This document shows positions 1-10,062 of a stretch of 64,000 nucleotides of DNA, in pieces. The position numbers and the translations under genes are program-made. Position 1 is the first letter of the stretch. Every line of letters begins with the position of its first letter. Source of the DNA: Pseudomonadota bacterium (GTDB lineage Bacteria > Pseudomonadota > Gammaproteobacteria > Burkholderiales > Casimicrobiaceae); assembly GCA_018241745.1 (NCBI GenBank), contig JAFEDG010000152.1:1-64000 (forward strand). The letters run 5' to 3'. The notes below the pieces were generated by a model. That model made no database searches. It worked only from the letters and a program-made list of their open reading frames with translations, and was not told the origin of the DNA.

Positions 1-1085
1 TGCTTGACGGGCTTGAAGTCCGTGCCCGTGTAGTACTCGGTGATGACGACCATCGCCGCCGTCAGCGCGAGGCCGATCAGCGTGGCGGCCCACAGCTTCA
101 TCGGCGTCAGCGACGGGTCGATGGCGCCGACATTGCCCATCATCCGCGACGTGATGAAGTAGAAGCCGACGGCCGAGATGAGGCCGGCGACGATCAGGCC
201 GCGATAGAGCGCGTTCATGATCTTGCCGCCCGGCTTCGCCTTGACGAAGAAGCAGCCCACGATCGACGCGAGGATCGAGAAGCCGCCCAGCACCAGCGGA
301 TAGGTCACCGCGGTCACCGCCATGTTGGGGAGCAGCAGCGCACCCAGCAGCATCGTCGCGACGATCGTCACCGCATAGGTTTCGAACAGGTCCGCCGCCA
401 TGCCGGCGCAGTCACCGACGTTGTCGCCGACGTTGTCCGCGATCACGGCCGGGTTGCGCGGGTCGTCTTCCGGAATGCCCGCCTCGACCTTGCCCACCAG
501 GTCGGCGCCGACGTCCGCGCCCTTCGTGAAGATGCCGCCGCCCAGACGCGCGAAGATCGAGATCAGCGAGCCGCCGAACGCGAGGCCGACCAGCGGCTCG
601 ATGACCGCATGGAAATTGGCGCCCGCCGGGTCGACACCGTGCGCGAGCCACAGGTAGAAGGCCGTGACGCCCAGCAGCGCGAGGCCGACGACCAGCATGC
701 CGGTGATCGCGCCGCCGCGGAACGCAACCGCCAGCGCTTCGTTGAGCCCGGTGCGCGCGGCTTCGGCCGTGCGCACGTTGGAGCGCACCGATACGTTCAT
801 CCCGATGTAGCCGGTCAGCCCCGACAGGATGGCGCCGAGCGCGAAGCCGAACGCCGTGCGCCAGTTGAGGAACTCGCCGATGATGATGAACAGGATGATG
901 CCGACGACGGCGATCGTCGTGTACTGCCGGTTGAGGTAGGCCTTGGCGCCTGCCTGCACGGCCGCGGCGATTTCCTGCATGCGCGCGTTGCCGGCCGGCT
1001 TGGCCAGGATCCACGAGATGGAAACGACGCCGTACAGGATCGCGGCGGCCGCGCAGACGAGCGCGAAGATCAGTGCGTTGGACAT
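1..1085 (-). CDS. hppA: Membrane-bound proton-translocating pyrophosphatase (3' part missing)
   Basis: This is the N-terminal ~361 residues of a V-type H+-PPase, which hydrolyses pyrophosphate and pumps protons across the inner membrane. The frame opens [15 protein letters not shown] and shows many hydrophobic helices. It carries the family signatures [11 protein letters not shown] (PPi/Mg binding) and [19 protein letters not shown]. The gene leaves the window through its left edge, so the C-terminal motif that tells K+-dependent from K+-independent enzymes cannot be read. It lies downstream of the PPi-dependent phosphofructokinase gene on the same strand, with one plus-strand gene between them. 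That pairing is known from other PPi-using bacteria and supports a role in PPi-based energy conservation. The identity is secure from the motifs. Confidence 0.97.
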   Translation of the reverse strand, partial: MSNALIFALVCAAAAILYGVVSISWILAKPAGNARMQEIAAAVQAGAKAYLNRQYTTIAVVGIILFIIIGEFLNWRTAFGFALGAILSGLTGYIGMNVSVRSNVRTAEAARTGLNEALAVAFRGGAITGMLVVGLALLGVTAFYLWLAHGVDPAGANFHAVIEPLVGLAFGGSLISIFARLGGGIFTKGADVGADLVGKVEAGIPEDDPRNPAVIADNVGDNVGDCAGMAADLFETYAVTIVATMLLGALLLPNMAVTAVTYPLVLGGFSILASIVGCFFVKAKPGGKIMNALYRGLIVAGLISAVGFYFITSRMMGNVGAIDPSLTPMKLWAATLIGLALTAAMVVITEYYTGTDFKPVK

Positions 1086-1259
1086 GCGGTGAATTCTCCC
1101 GAACGGCTGTGACATGGACCGCGAGACCATGCCGGCTGGCCGGCACCTCCCGCGACGGCGCCTTGGGGGCGATCCCGGCGCTTCTCGGAAAACGCGCTAT
1201 TTTGCCAGTTTGGCGACGATAAAGTCGAGTCGAAGCCGCGATACCGTTACGGCGCGCCG

Positions 1260-1288
1260 TTGACAGCGACGGGCGGTGACGACAGCAT
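1260..1288 (+). promoter_or_regulatory. Possible sigma-70 promoter of the anchored secreted protein gene
   Basis: A consensus -35 hexamer TTGACA lies at 1260-1265. With 17 bp spacing the matching -10 position (1283-1288) reads CAGCAT, which is a poor match. It is about 65 bp upstream of the gene starting at 1352. Only the -35 is convincing. Confidence 0.25.
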
Positions 1289-1351
1289 CACGCCGGACCG
1301 GCATATGCCCGGCGAGGGTCGCCACCCGCTTTCATCACGACAGGGGAGTTC

Positions 1352-1963
1352 ATGAAGCATCGTCATCTCGTTGCACTGGCCATCGCGATCGCCTGCGCCG
1401 GCACCGCGGGCGCCGCGGTCATTACGTACACGTTCAGCGGTACCGCCTCCGGCACGCTCGGATCGACTCCCTTCACCAATGCCGCCTTCACCGCGAGCGC
1501 GCAGGCCGACTCGACGGCCGCCGTCGTGACTAGCCCGGGGACGTACTGCAACAACACGGGGCCGGTCACGATCACGATTGCCGGCGTCGGGACGACGACC
1601 ACGACCGGCGCGAACCTGCTGTTCTCCAACCAGAGCGGGCCGGTCTGGGGTTTCGAAAACGGTACCTGCGCGGCGTTCAACGTCGACTGGCTCGACGTTC
1701 AGGATCCCAACGCGGCCACCTACAACCTCGATACCGCCGTCGGACCCTCGACGGGCGTGCCGACGTACGCCGGCTCGATCCTCACCGCAGCGGGTACGCT
1801 GACGCTCACGACGGCACCCGCCACGTTCACGGCCGTCCTGGGTGGCCCGACGCCCCCGGTCGCCACGACGCCCGTGCCCGCGTTGGGTGCGCCGGCGCTC
1901 GCCGGATTGGGCATCCTGCTCTGCGCCGCAGGCGCGTGGTGGTCACGGCAACGCCGCGCGTGA
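1352..1963 (+). CDS. Secreted Thr-rich protein with C-terminal CTERM-like sorting tail
   Basis: The 203-residue protein has an N-terminal signal peptide (MKHRHLVALAIAIACAGTAGA), a Thr/Ala/Gly-rich body rich in predicted beta structure with two cysteines (about residues 66 and 110), and a C-terminal tripartite tail. The tail has a VPAL motif near residue 175, a hydrophobic helix and a terminal basic cluster (RQRRA). That arrangement resembles the IPTL/VPxx-CTERM sorting signals processed by exosortase/archaeosortase-like enzymes in betaproteobacteria, but I cannot assign the exact subclass. The start is supported by AGGGGAG just upstream of ATG. The gene sits on the opposite strand between pfp and hppA and breaks that pair. 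The body was not recognised and its function is unknown. Confidence 0.7.
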   Translation: MKHRHLVALAIAIACAGTAGAAVITYTFSGTASGTLGSTPFTNAAFTASAQADSTAAVVTSPGTYCNNTGPVTITIAGVGTTTTTGANLLFSNQSGPVWGFENGTCAAFNVDWLDVQDPNAATYNLDTAVGPSTGVPTYAGSILTAAGTLTLTTAPATFTAVLGGPTPPVATTPVPALGAPALAGLGILLCAAGAWWSRQRRA

Positions 1964-2008
1964 GCCCCTCGGCGCCGCACCGCTGCGCGCGGACGTGGCG
2001 CCGGGCGA

Positions 2009-3286
2009 TCACACGTCGAACGGCGTCGCGAGCTTCCGCGGGACCGGGGCGTTCCTGAGCCTCACGTAACGCGGCAGCCCGTCCTTGAACGGCGGCGGCG
2101 CCTCGCCCTTCACCAACGGCGCCAGGTAGCGACGCGCCTTGGCCGTGATGCCGTAGCCGTCCGCGGTGATGAAGTCGCGCGGCAGCATCTTTTCCGCGTT
2201 GGCCACTTTCGACAAGGGCGCGATGTCGATGGTCCACCGGTACGGCTTGTCGGAGACACGACGGATAGCCGGCATTACCGCGTTGTGCCCCGCCAGCGCG
2301 AGCTCCACGGCGGCCTTGCCCACCGCATAGGACTGGTCGAGGTCCGTCTTCGACGCGAGGTGCCGGGCGGCGCGCTGCAGGTAGTCGGCAACGGCCCAGT
2401 GGTACTTGAGGCCCAGCGTGTCCTTGACGCGCTGCGCGATCATCGGCCCCACGCCGCCCAGTTGCGCGTGGCCGAACGCGTCGCGCACGCCCGAATCCGA
2501 CATCAGCTTGCCGTCGGCGGCGAGCAGGCCTTCGCTGACGCCGATGCAGCAGTAGCCGAACGCCTTCACCTTGGCGTCGACGGCGGCCATGAACTTCGCC
2601 TCGTCGTAGCGCACCTCGGGGAACAGCAGCAGCAGCGGGATCGGCGTGTTCGCGTCGTCGGCGAGGCCGACGGCCGCGGTGATCCAGCCCGCGTGGCGCC
2701 CCATCACCTCCATGACGAACAGCCGCGTCGACGTCTTGGCCATCGACGCGACGTCGAAGGCCGCCTCGCGCATCGACGTGGCGACGTACTTGGCCACGGA
2801 GCCGAAGCCCGGGCAGTTGTCGGTGATCGCGAGGTCGTTGTCGACCGTCTTCGGCACGTGCACGGCGACGACCGGATAGCCGAGCTTCTCGCTGATCTGC
2901 GACACCTTGAGGCAGGTGTCGGCCGAGTCGTTGCCTCCGTTGTAGAAGAAGTAGCCGATGTCGTGCGCGCGGAACACCTCGATCAGCCGCTCGTACTGCG
3001 CGCGCGACTCCTCGAAGCTCTTCAGCTTGTAGCGGCAGCTGCCGAACGCGCCGGCCGGCGTGTGCTTGAGCGCCGCGATCGCCGCGGCCGACTCCTTCGA
3101 CGTGTCGATCAGGTCCTCGGTCAGCGCGCCGATGATCCCGTTGCGGCCCGCGTAGACACGGCCGATGCGGTTCTTGTGCTTGCGCGCCGTCTCGATCACC
3201 CCCGCGGCGCTCGCGTTGATGACGGCGGTGACGCCACCCGACTGGGCATAGAACGCGTTACGGGGCTTGGATTTCGTCGTGGCCAT
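2009..3286 (-). CDS. pfp: Pyrophosphate-dependent 6-phosphofructokinase
   Basis: The product phosphorylates fructose 6-phosphate reversibly using PPi. The 425 residues carry the PFK fold motifs: an N-terminal AQSGGVTAVIN loop, GGNDS at 117-121, PKTVDND at 145-151 and MGRHAGW near 195. ATP-PFKs have GGDGS and PGTIDND. The Asp after GGN and the Lys in PKTVDND are the accepted hallmarks of PPi dependence. The residue at the E. coli Asp103 position is Asn here, which is worth noting. The gene follows adk and a glycosyltransferase gene on the same strand (45 bp gap), with hppA further downstream. Phosphoryl-donor specificity is inferred from motifs and not proven. Confidence 0.93.
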   Translation of the reverse strand: MATTKSKPRNAFYAQSGGVTAVINASAAGVIETARKHKNRIGRVYAGRNGIIGALTEDLIDTSKESAAAIAALKHTPAGAFGSCRYKLKSFEESRAQYERLIEVFRAHDIGYFFYNGGNDSADTCLKVSQISEKLGYPVVAVHVPKTVDNDLAITDNCPGFGSVAKYVATSMREAAFDVASMAKTSTRLFVMEVMGRHAGWITAAVGLADDANTPIPLLLLFPEVRYDEAKFMAAVDAKVKAFGYCCIGVSEGLLAADGKLMSDSGVRDAFGHAQLGGVGPMIAQRVKDTLGLKYHWAVADYLQRAARHLASKTDLDQSYAVGKAAVELALAGHNAVMPAIRRVSDKPYRWTIDIAPLSKVANAEKMLPRDFITADGYGITAKARRYLAPLVKGEAPPPFKDGLPRYVRLRNAPVPRKLATPFDV

Positions 3287-3331
3287 GATGGTGGATGGGA
3301 ATGAGGGGAGAGCGGGCGACGGGGCGCGGGG

Positions 3332-4384
3332 TCAGGCGAGCAGCCGGGCGGCGTCGGCATGCTGGGGGTCGAGCTGCAGTACATGCCGCGCGACGGCGCG
3401 CGCCGCGTCGGCCTGGCCGCGCAGCGCATGCAGGCGCGCAAGGCCGAACATCAGCTGCGCGTCGCGCGGCCGCACGGCGACGGCCAGTTTCTGGGCCGCC
3501 AGCGCTGCATCCAGGTTGTTCGACGCGACCTCGACGCCGGCGAGGATCGCGAGGCCTGCCGGGTCGTTGGGATTGAGCGAGAACAGCTCCGCCAGCCTGG
3601 CGCGCGCGCCCGCGCCGTCGCGCAGCTGCGCCGCCGCGAGCGCGGCGCTGCGCAACGTGCGGGTGGCGTCGCCCAGCGCCTCGCGCTGGACCTTCCACTT
3701 GTCGAAGATCAGCGCGCACATCCGCGCGATCTGTGCGTCGTCGACGTTGCGCCCGCCCCACGTGCCGGACTCGCCGGCATCCGCATGCCAGGTGAACGTC
3801 TTGAGCGGCTCGAAGTGGAAGCGTGTCTGTTGCGCGCACTGGATGAAGAAATCCCAGTCCTGGTGCGTCGTGCAGCGCTCGTCGAAGCGCGCCCCGGCAA
3901 CGACGAGCTCGCGCGACCACAGCGCGCTCGACATGTGGATGAAGTTGCGCGCATAGAGCTCGGTCAGCGCCATCGGCTGGCCGAACGTCTGCGTCCCGCC
4001 TTCGAAGACGGCGTGCGCCAGCGAATGGACGAAACGCGCGCCGCGCGCGCTGGCGCGGGCAGCCGCGGCGACAAGGCCGCTCACGTGCGTCGGATGCAGC
4101 TCGTCGTCGTCGTCGAGGAAGCTGATCCAGTCGCCCCGCGCCGCATCCTGGCCGGCGTTGGCCGCCTCGGGTCGCGTCAGCCGGCGCGGCGAATCGACGA
4201 AGCGCACCGGATGCGGGCCTGCCGCCGCGGGGACCGCGGTGTGTCCTGCGCCGCGCGCGTTGGCAACGATCACCTCGAGGCGCGGATGATCCTGGGCCGC
4301 CAGCGAAGCAAGCGCGCGCGGCAGCGTGGGCCGCCCCATGCTGCGGATCACGATGCTGACGAGGGGCGTCGCGGCGGTGTTCAT
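3332..4384 (-). CDS. Family 2 glycosyltransferase with C-terminal TPR repeats
   Basis: The 350-residue protein starts MNTAATPLVSIVIRSMGRP, a typical GT-A N-terminus (VSIVIRS). It has a run of four acidic residues (FLDDDDELHPTH, about residue 100) acting as the DxD metal/nucleotide-sugar motif. After about residue 230 it becomes Ala/Arg/Leu-rich with TPR-like helices. The start at 4384 was chosen because the longer open frame upstream runs into adk and looks like non-coding composition. The gene lies 25 bp after adk and 45 bp before pfp on the same strand, so it is probably co-transcribed. Acceptor and sugar are unknown; a surface polysaccharide role fits the neighbouring lipopolysaccharide genes. 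Confidence 0.82.
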   Translation of the reverse strand: MNTAATPLVSIVIRSMGRPTLPRALASLAAQDHPRLEVIVANARGAGHTAVPAAAGPHPVRFVDSPRRLTRPEAANAGQDAARGDWISFLDDDDELHPTHVSGLVAAAARASARGARFVHSLAHAVFEGGTQTFGQPMALTELYARNFIHMSSALWSRELVVAGARFDERCTTHQDWDFFIQCAQQTRFHFEPLKTFTWHADAGESGTWGGRNVDDAQIARMCALIFDKWKVQREALGDATRTLRSAALAAAQLRDGAGARARLAELFSLNPNDPAGLAILAGVEVASNNLDAALAAQKLAVAVRPRDAQLMFGLARLHALRGQADAARAVARHVLQLDPQHADAARLLA

Positions 4385-4409
4385 CGCGGCACGGCGCGCC
4401 GGGCGTGGT

Positions 4410-5859
<1,450 letters not shown>

Positions 5860-5866
5860 CGGGACT

Positions 5867-6049
5867 TCAGTCGTGCTCGTCCGGGCCGAGCTTGCGGGCC
5901 TCGTCCTCGAGCATCACCGGGATGCCGTCGCGCACCGGGTAGGCGAGCCGCGCCGAGCGCGACACGAGCTCCTGCTTCGCGGCGTCCCACACGAGCGGCC
6001 CCTTGGTCACCGGGCATACGAGGATCTCGAGCAGCTTCGCATCCATCAT
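5867..6049 (-). CDS. Trm112/YcaR-family small zinc-ribbon-like protein
   Basis: A 60-residue protein beginning [19 protein letters not shown], with later [18 protein letters not shown], which is the Trm112 (UPF0434/YcaR) pattern. Only the N-terminal Cys of the usual CP.C motif is present (CPVTK), so the zinc site is degenerate. Its role is not firmly established in bacteria; in eukaryotes Trm112 activates methyltransferases. The first ATG overlaps the lpxK stop (ATGA). A GGAGG lies 3 bases before the first ATG and 6 before the second, so translation may begin at the second Met (6046). The position between lpxK and kdsB is conserved in many proteobacteria. Confidence 0.9.
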   Translation of the reverse strand: MMDAKLLEILVCPVTKGPLVWDAAKQELVSRSARLAYPVRDGIPVMLEDEARKLGPDEHD

Positions 6050-7056
6050 CGACCTCCGATCAGCTTCACGACCCGCGCCACCAGGGCGGGGTCGAGGCGC
6101 GCCTCGATCGGCAGGTACCAGAACCGGGCGTCCGCGAAACCGCGGCATTTTACCGCGTCCTTCTCCGTCATCAGGATTGCCGCGGCACCTGCGAACCCAA
6201 GGTCCGCGCGCACGTAACGATGGTGGTCGGCGAACGGATGCGGCGTGGCATCGATGCCGAGCGCCGCAAGCGACGCGAAGAAGCGCGCGGGATTGGCGGT
6301 GCCGGCCAGCGCATGCACGTCCGCGCGCCGGAAGCGCTCCGGCCCGGCGGTCAGAGCGGGGTCGGCCACGTTGCGGAACGCGAGCGGGATCTGCGCCATC
6401 GCGCTCTCGCGCCCGTTGTCGCGCGCCTGCGGGAACGGCGCGTCATACGGCACCAGCGTGACGACGGCGTCGACGCTGCGGAGCCGCGACGCCGGCTCGC
6501 GCAGCGGTCCTGCGGGAAGCAGCCGCCCATTGCCGAGGCCGCGCGTACCGTCGACGAGCGCGATCTCGACGTCCCGCGCGAGCGCGTAATGCTGCAACCC
6601 GTCGTCGGCGACGATGACCGTGCAGTCGGGGTGCGCCGCAAGCAGGGCGCGTGCCGCATCCGCGCGGCGTGGCGCGACGTAGACGGGATGGCCGCTGCCC
6701 GCGAGGATCGGCGCCTCGTCGCCGACGAGCGCGGGGTCCGAATCCGGGGTGACGGCCGTCGGCACGCGCGCGCTGCCGCCATAGCCGCGGCTGACGATGC
6801 CCGGCCGGTGGCCGTGGACCGCCAGTGCGTTGGCCAGTGCCCGCGCCGCTGGCGTCTTGCCGCCACCGCCGACGGTGAGGTTGCCGACGACGACGACCGG
6901 CACCGGCATCCGCGCGACCGGCAGCACGCCGGCATCGAACAGCGCGCGGCGCACGCGCACGCCGGCGCGCATCAGCCACGACAGCGGAACGAATGCCGCG
7001 GTGAGCGGCGTCAGGTGCGGCGAGTACCACGCATCGACGAGGCGCGCGGCGCTCAT
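6046..7056 (-). CDS. lpxK: Tetraacyldisaccharide 4'-kinase
   Basis: LpxK phosphorylates the 4' position of the lipid A precursor at the inner membrane. The start [19 protein letters not shown] at 7056 gives 336 residues with the usual membrane-associated N-terminal helix. The Walker A motif [12 protein letters not shown] follows near residue 60, then RGYGG and [11 protein letters not shown], both typical of LpxK. A longer open frame upstream overlaps exbD and is Arg-rich, so it was rejected. The stop overlaps the Trm112-like start by 4 bp, implying translational coupling. It sits 40 bp after exbD. Confidence 0.97.
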   Translation of the reverse strand: MSAARLVDAWYSPHLTPLTAAFVPLSWLMRAGVRVRRALFDAGVLPVARMPVPVVVVGNLTVGGGGKTPAARALANALAVHGHRPGIVSRGYGGSARVPTAVTPDSDPALVGDEAPILAGSGHPVYVAPRRADAARALLAAHPDCTVIVADDGLQHYALARDVEIALVDGTRGLGNGRLLPAGPLREPASRLRSVDAVVTLVPYDAPFPQARDNGRESAMAQIPLAFRNVADPALTAGPERFRRADVHALAGTANPARFFASLAALGIDATPHPFADHHRYVRADLGFAGAAAILMTEKDAVKCRGFADARFWYLPIEARLDPALVARVVKLIGGR

Positions 7057-7096
7057 CGTGGGATTGGCGGCGCGGCGACGAGCGCGGTCGCCGGCG

Positions 7097-7534
7097 TCAC
7101 TTGCCTGCCGCCGCGCCTCCCGCCGGCGTCTGCGTCTGGAACGTGATGTGGACGAGGCCTGCAAGGCGCGCGGCCTCCATCACGTGCACGACGGACTGGT
7201 GCGTGCTGTTGGCGTCGGCGTTGATGATGACGACCGGGTCCTTCTGGCTGCCGGCCGCGCGCCGCAGCCGCTCCGCCAGGTCGTTGGCCGACGTGTACGT
7301 GAAGATCTCGCGGTCGATCGAATAGCGGCCCTGGGCGTCGATGCCGACGACGATGTCCTTGGGGCGTTCAGGCGACGCCTCGGCATTGGCTTCCGGCAGC
7401 GTGATCTGCAGTTCGGCGACGCGCTGGTACGTGGTCGTGACCATCAGGAAGATGAGGATCACGAGCAGCACGTCGATCAGCGGGATCAGGTTGATCTCCG
7501 GATCGTCACGGCCGCGGGCGGGGCGCAGGTTCAT
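7097..7534 (-). CDS. exbD: ExbD/TolR-family biopolymer transport protein
   Basis: The 145-residue protein has a short cytosolic N-terminus (MNLRPARGRDDPEINLIP), one membrane helix containing the proton-carrying Asp (LIDVLLVILIFLMV) and a periplasmic C-terminal domain with an IVGIDAQGRY-type segment. With the adjacent ExbB-like protein it forms a proton-driven inner membrane motor that energises TonB- or Tol-type envelope functions. It lies 13 bp after exbB and upstream of lpxK. In betaproteobacteria this pair beside lpxK is standard. No tonB gene is adjacent, so the exact partner is unknown. Confidence 0.95.
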   Translation of the reverse strand: MNLRPARGRDDPEINLIPLIDVLLVILIFLMVTTTYQRVAELQITLPEANAEASPERPKDIVVGIDAQGRYSIDREIFTYTSANDLAERLRRAAGSQKDPVVIINADANSTHQSVVHVMEAARLAGLVHITFQTQTPAGGAAAGK

Positions 7535-7547
7535 CGTGCGGCGGCGC

Positions 7548-8153
7548 CTACTTGCGATCGTCGTGCGCGAAGTCGACGAGCTTGATCGCCTGCTGCTCCA
7601 TCTCGATGATCAGCGCGTCGACCTTGCCGCGGAAGTAGCGGTAGAAAATCATGCTCGGGATGGCCACGATCAGGCCCATCGCCGTGTTGTACAGGGCCAC
7701 CGAGATGCCGTGCGCCAGCGCGATCGGATTGGACGCCGCGGCGCTTTGCGAGCCGAAGATCTCGATCATGCCGATGACGGTGCCGAGCAGGCCGAGCAGC
7801 GGCGCCATCGCGGCGATCGTGCCGAGCGTGGTCAGGAAGCGCTCCAGGTCATGCGTGACGACACGCCCGACTTCCTCGATGGCTTCGCGCATCACGGGGC
7901 GCGGGGCCTTCACGTTGGCGAGGCCGGCGGCGAGGATGCGCCCCAGCGGCCCGCGCTGGGCCGTGGCGCGCAGCAGTTCCGGCGTCGCGCCCCGCTCGCG
8001 GTATTCGACGAGCACCTTGTCGACGAGGCCCGGCGGTGCGACGACGCTGGAGCGCAGCGACCAGAAACGCTCGATGATCAGCGCCAGCGCGACCACCGAC
8101 GCGATGATCAGGGGCCAGATCGGCCAGCCGGCCGCTTCGATGATGGACCACAC
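7548..8153 (-). CDS. exbB: ExbB/TolQ/MotA-family proton channel protein
   Basis: A 201-residue inner membrane protein with three hydrophobic segments: an N-terminal one (WPLIIASVVALALIIERFW) and a long pair around residues 100-165 containing the family signature GLLGTVIGMIEIF and ALYNTAMGLIVAIPS. A cytosolic loop separates the first and second helices. With ExbD it uses the proton gradient to power envelope transport. It is the first gene of the long minus-strand run ending at pfp. The divergence from the YihY-like gene's end (63 bp) leaves room for a promoter, though none is obvious. Confidence 0.95.
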   Translation of the reverse strand: MWSIIEAAGWPIWPLIIASVVALALIIERFWSLRSSVVAPPGLVDKVLVEYRERGATPELLRATAQRGPLGRILAAGLANVKAPRPVMREAIEEVGRVVTHDLERFLTTLGTIAAMAPLLGLLGTVIGMIEIFGSQSAAASNPIALAHGISVALYNTAMGLIVAIPSMIFYRYFRGKVDALIIEMEQQAIKLVDFAHDDRK

Positions 8154-8216
8154 GGTGCGGGAACTCCTCGCTACGGGAAGCGCGATGTTAACCCATCCAG
8201 CGGGCGTCGCCGCCTG

Positions 8217-9017
8217 TCAGCCACGGGCGGTGCCGTTGAGCGCGGCCGTGAGCGCTGCGCCGGCGAGGACGACGACCCAGCACAGGTACAGCCACAGCAG
8301 GAACACCGGCAGCGCGGCCAGCGCGCCGTAGATGAGCTCGTAGCTCGGCACCGCGGCGATGTACAGCGCGAAGCCCCGCTTCATCAGCTCGAACACGACC
8401 GACGCGGCGATGCCGCCCAGGATCGCCGCGAACCAGCGCACGGGGCGCGCCGGGACCAGCTTGTAAGTGAGCGTGAACGCGATCGTCGTCAGCACGAACG
8501 GGACCGGCGCGACGATCCAGTCGCGGAACAGCGTCGGCCGGTTGAGCATGATCCGCGACTCGGCGGCGATCTCCGACGACAGCCAGATGCTCGCCCCCAC
8601 GAGGATCGGGCCGATCGTGATGCCGAACAGATACAGCGGCAGGCGCCGGTGCAGCGGGCGACCGCGCGTCACGCGGAAGATCGCGTTGAGTTCGGACTCC
8701 ACGGTGGCGATCAGCATCAGCGCGGTGACTGCGATGATCACGACGGAGATCTTCGACAGGCTCGCCGCGCGGTCGGCGAAGCCCATCACGTACTCGTGCA
8801 CGACGGCCGACGCGCTGACGGGCAGCATGTGGCGCAGCAGGAACGTCTCCAGCGCAGCCATCCACGTCGTGAAGATCGGGAACTGCGCGACGATGGCGAG
8901 CGTCACCGTCGCCAGCGGCACGACGCCCAGCAGCGTCGTGAACGCGAGCGCCGCGGCCGTCTTGCTGATGGCGATCTCGCGCACCTGCGCCGTCGCGTTC
9001 TGCCAGAAGGCAGCCAT
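8217..9017 (-). CDS. YihY/BrkB-family inner membrane protein
   Basis: A 266-residue polytopic protein with about six hydrophobic stretches. It begins MAAFWQNATAQVREIAISKTAAALAF and has the family-typical SKTAAALAFTTLLGVVPL and ESELNAIFRV segments. YihY (once misnamed ribonuclease BN) is a conserved membrane protein of uncertain function; family members have been linked to serum resistance (BrkB). The gene lies 9 bp after the phosphate permease gene and is probably co-transcribed with it. Confidence 0.9.
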   Translation of the reverse strand: MAAFWQNATAQVREIAISKTAAALAFTTLLGVVPLATVTLAIVAQFPIFTTWMAALETFLLRHMLPVSASAVVHEYVMGFADRAASLSKISVVIIAVTALMLIATVESELNAIFRVTRGRPLHRRLPLYLFGITIGPILVGASIWLSSEIAAESRIMLNRPTLFRDWIVAPVPFVLTTIAFTLTYKLVPARPVRWFAAILGGIAASVVFELMKRGFALYIAAVPSYELIYGALAALPVFLLWLYLCWVVVLAGAALTAALNGTARG

Positions 9018-9026
9018 GCCCGGCGC

Positions 9027-10058
9027 TCAGCCGCCCGCGACGCCCGCAGCGTGCGCGGCGCACCACCAGACCGCGCCGGCAATCGCCGCCGACGCGGGAA
9101 TCGTCAGGATCCAGGCCCACACGATGCGGCCGGCGATACCCCAGCGCACGGCGGCCAGCTTGCGCGTCGCGCCGACGCCGACGATCGCGCCGGTGATCGT
9201 GTGCGTCGTCGACACCGGGATGCCAAGGTGCGTCGCCAGGAACAGCGTCAGCGCGCCGGCCGTCTCGGCGCAGCAGCCGCCGACCGGCTTCAGCTTCGTG
9301 ATCTTCATGCCCATCGTCTTCACGATGCGCCAGCCGCCCAGCAGCGTCCCGAGCGCGATCGCGCCCTGGCATGCGAGCACGACCCACAGCGGAATGTCGC
9401 CCGCCTTGAACGTCGGCGGCAGCTTGCCGGCGGCCACCAGCACCAGCGCGATGATGCCCATCGTCTTCTGCGCGTCGTTGCCGCCGTGGCCCAGGCTGTA
9501 CATCGCGGCGGACACGAGCTGAGCGCGCCGGAACCACCGATCGACGCGGTGCGGCGGCGTGCGGAAGAAAAGCCACGACACCGCCGTCATCAGCAGCATC
9601 CCCAGCGCAAGGCCCAGCGCGGGCGACAGCACGATGGCCGCGCTGATCTTCGCGAAGCCGGCGAGTTCCAGCGCGCCGAACCCGCCCTTGGCCACCGCAG
9701 CGCCGGCCAGGCCGCCGATCAGCGCATGCGACGACGACGACGGCAGCCCGACCCACCACGTGATGACGTTCCACGCGATCGCACCGGCGAGCGCGCCGAC
9801 CAGCACCCACGCGTCGACGATGCGCGGCGCGATGACGCCGGTGCCGATCGTGCCGGCGACCGCGAGCCCGAAGAACAGGAACGCGACGAAGTTGAAGAAG
9901 GCGGCCCAGGCCACCGCGTACTGCGGCCGCAGCACGCGCGTCGACACGACGGTGGCGATGGAGTTGGCCGCGTCGTGGAACCCGTTCAGGAAGTCGAACG
10001 CGAGCGCCAGCGCGATCAGCGCGACGACGAGTGGCAGCCCGAGCGCGGCGCCTTCCAC
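9027..10058 (-). CDS. pit: PiT-family inorganic phosphate permease
   Basis: A 343-residue member of the PHO4/PiT family that imports phosphate (often as a metal-phosphate complex) with protons. The two inverted family repeats are visible: FDFLNGFHDAANSIAT near residue 21 and GHGGNDAQKTMGI near residue 190. Ten or so hydrophobic helices separate them, with SSSSHALIGGLAG and VSTTHTITGAIVG loops that are also characteristic. The preceding gene encodes a DUF47 PhoU-like protein only 4 bp upstream, the usual PiT accessory partner. The metal-phosphate specificity cannot be told from sequence alone. Confidence 0.95.
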   Translation of the reverse strand: MEGAALGLPLVVALIALALAFDFLNGFHDAANSIATVVSTRVLRPQYAVAWAAFFNFVAFLFFGLAVAGTIGTGVIAPRIVDAWVLVGALAGAIAWNVITWWVGLPSSSSHALIGGLAGAAVAKGGFGALELAGFAKISAAIVLSPALGLALGMLLMTAVSWLFFRTPPHRVDRWFRRAQLVSAAMYSLGHGGNDAQKTMGIIALVLVAAGKLPPTFKAGDIPLWVVLACQGAIALGTLLGGWRIVKTMGMKITKLKPVGGCCAETAGALTLFLATHLGIPVSTTHTITGAIVGVGATRKLAAVRWGIAGRIVWAWILTIPASAAIAGAVWWCAAHAAGVAGG

Positions 10059-10062
10059 GGCG

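Noticed and set aside
412..1146. Minus-strand frame beside the hppA frame at the window's left end
   Set aside because: Arg/His-rich out-of-frame shadow; the true hppA frame (start 1085) carries the family motifs.
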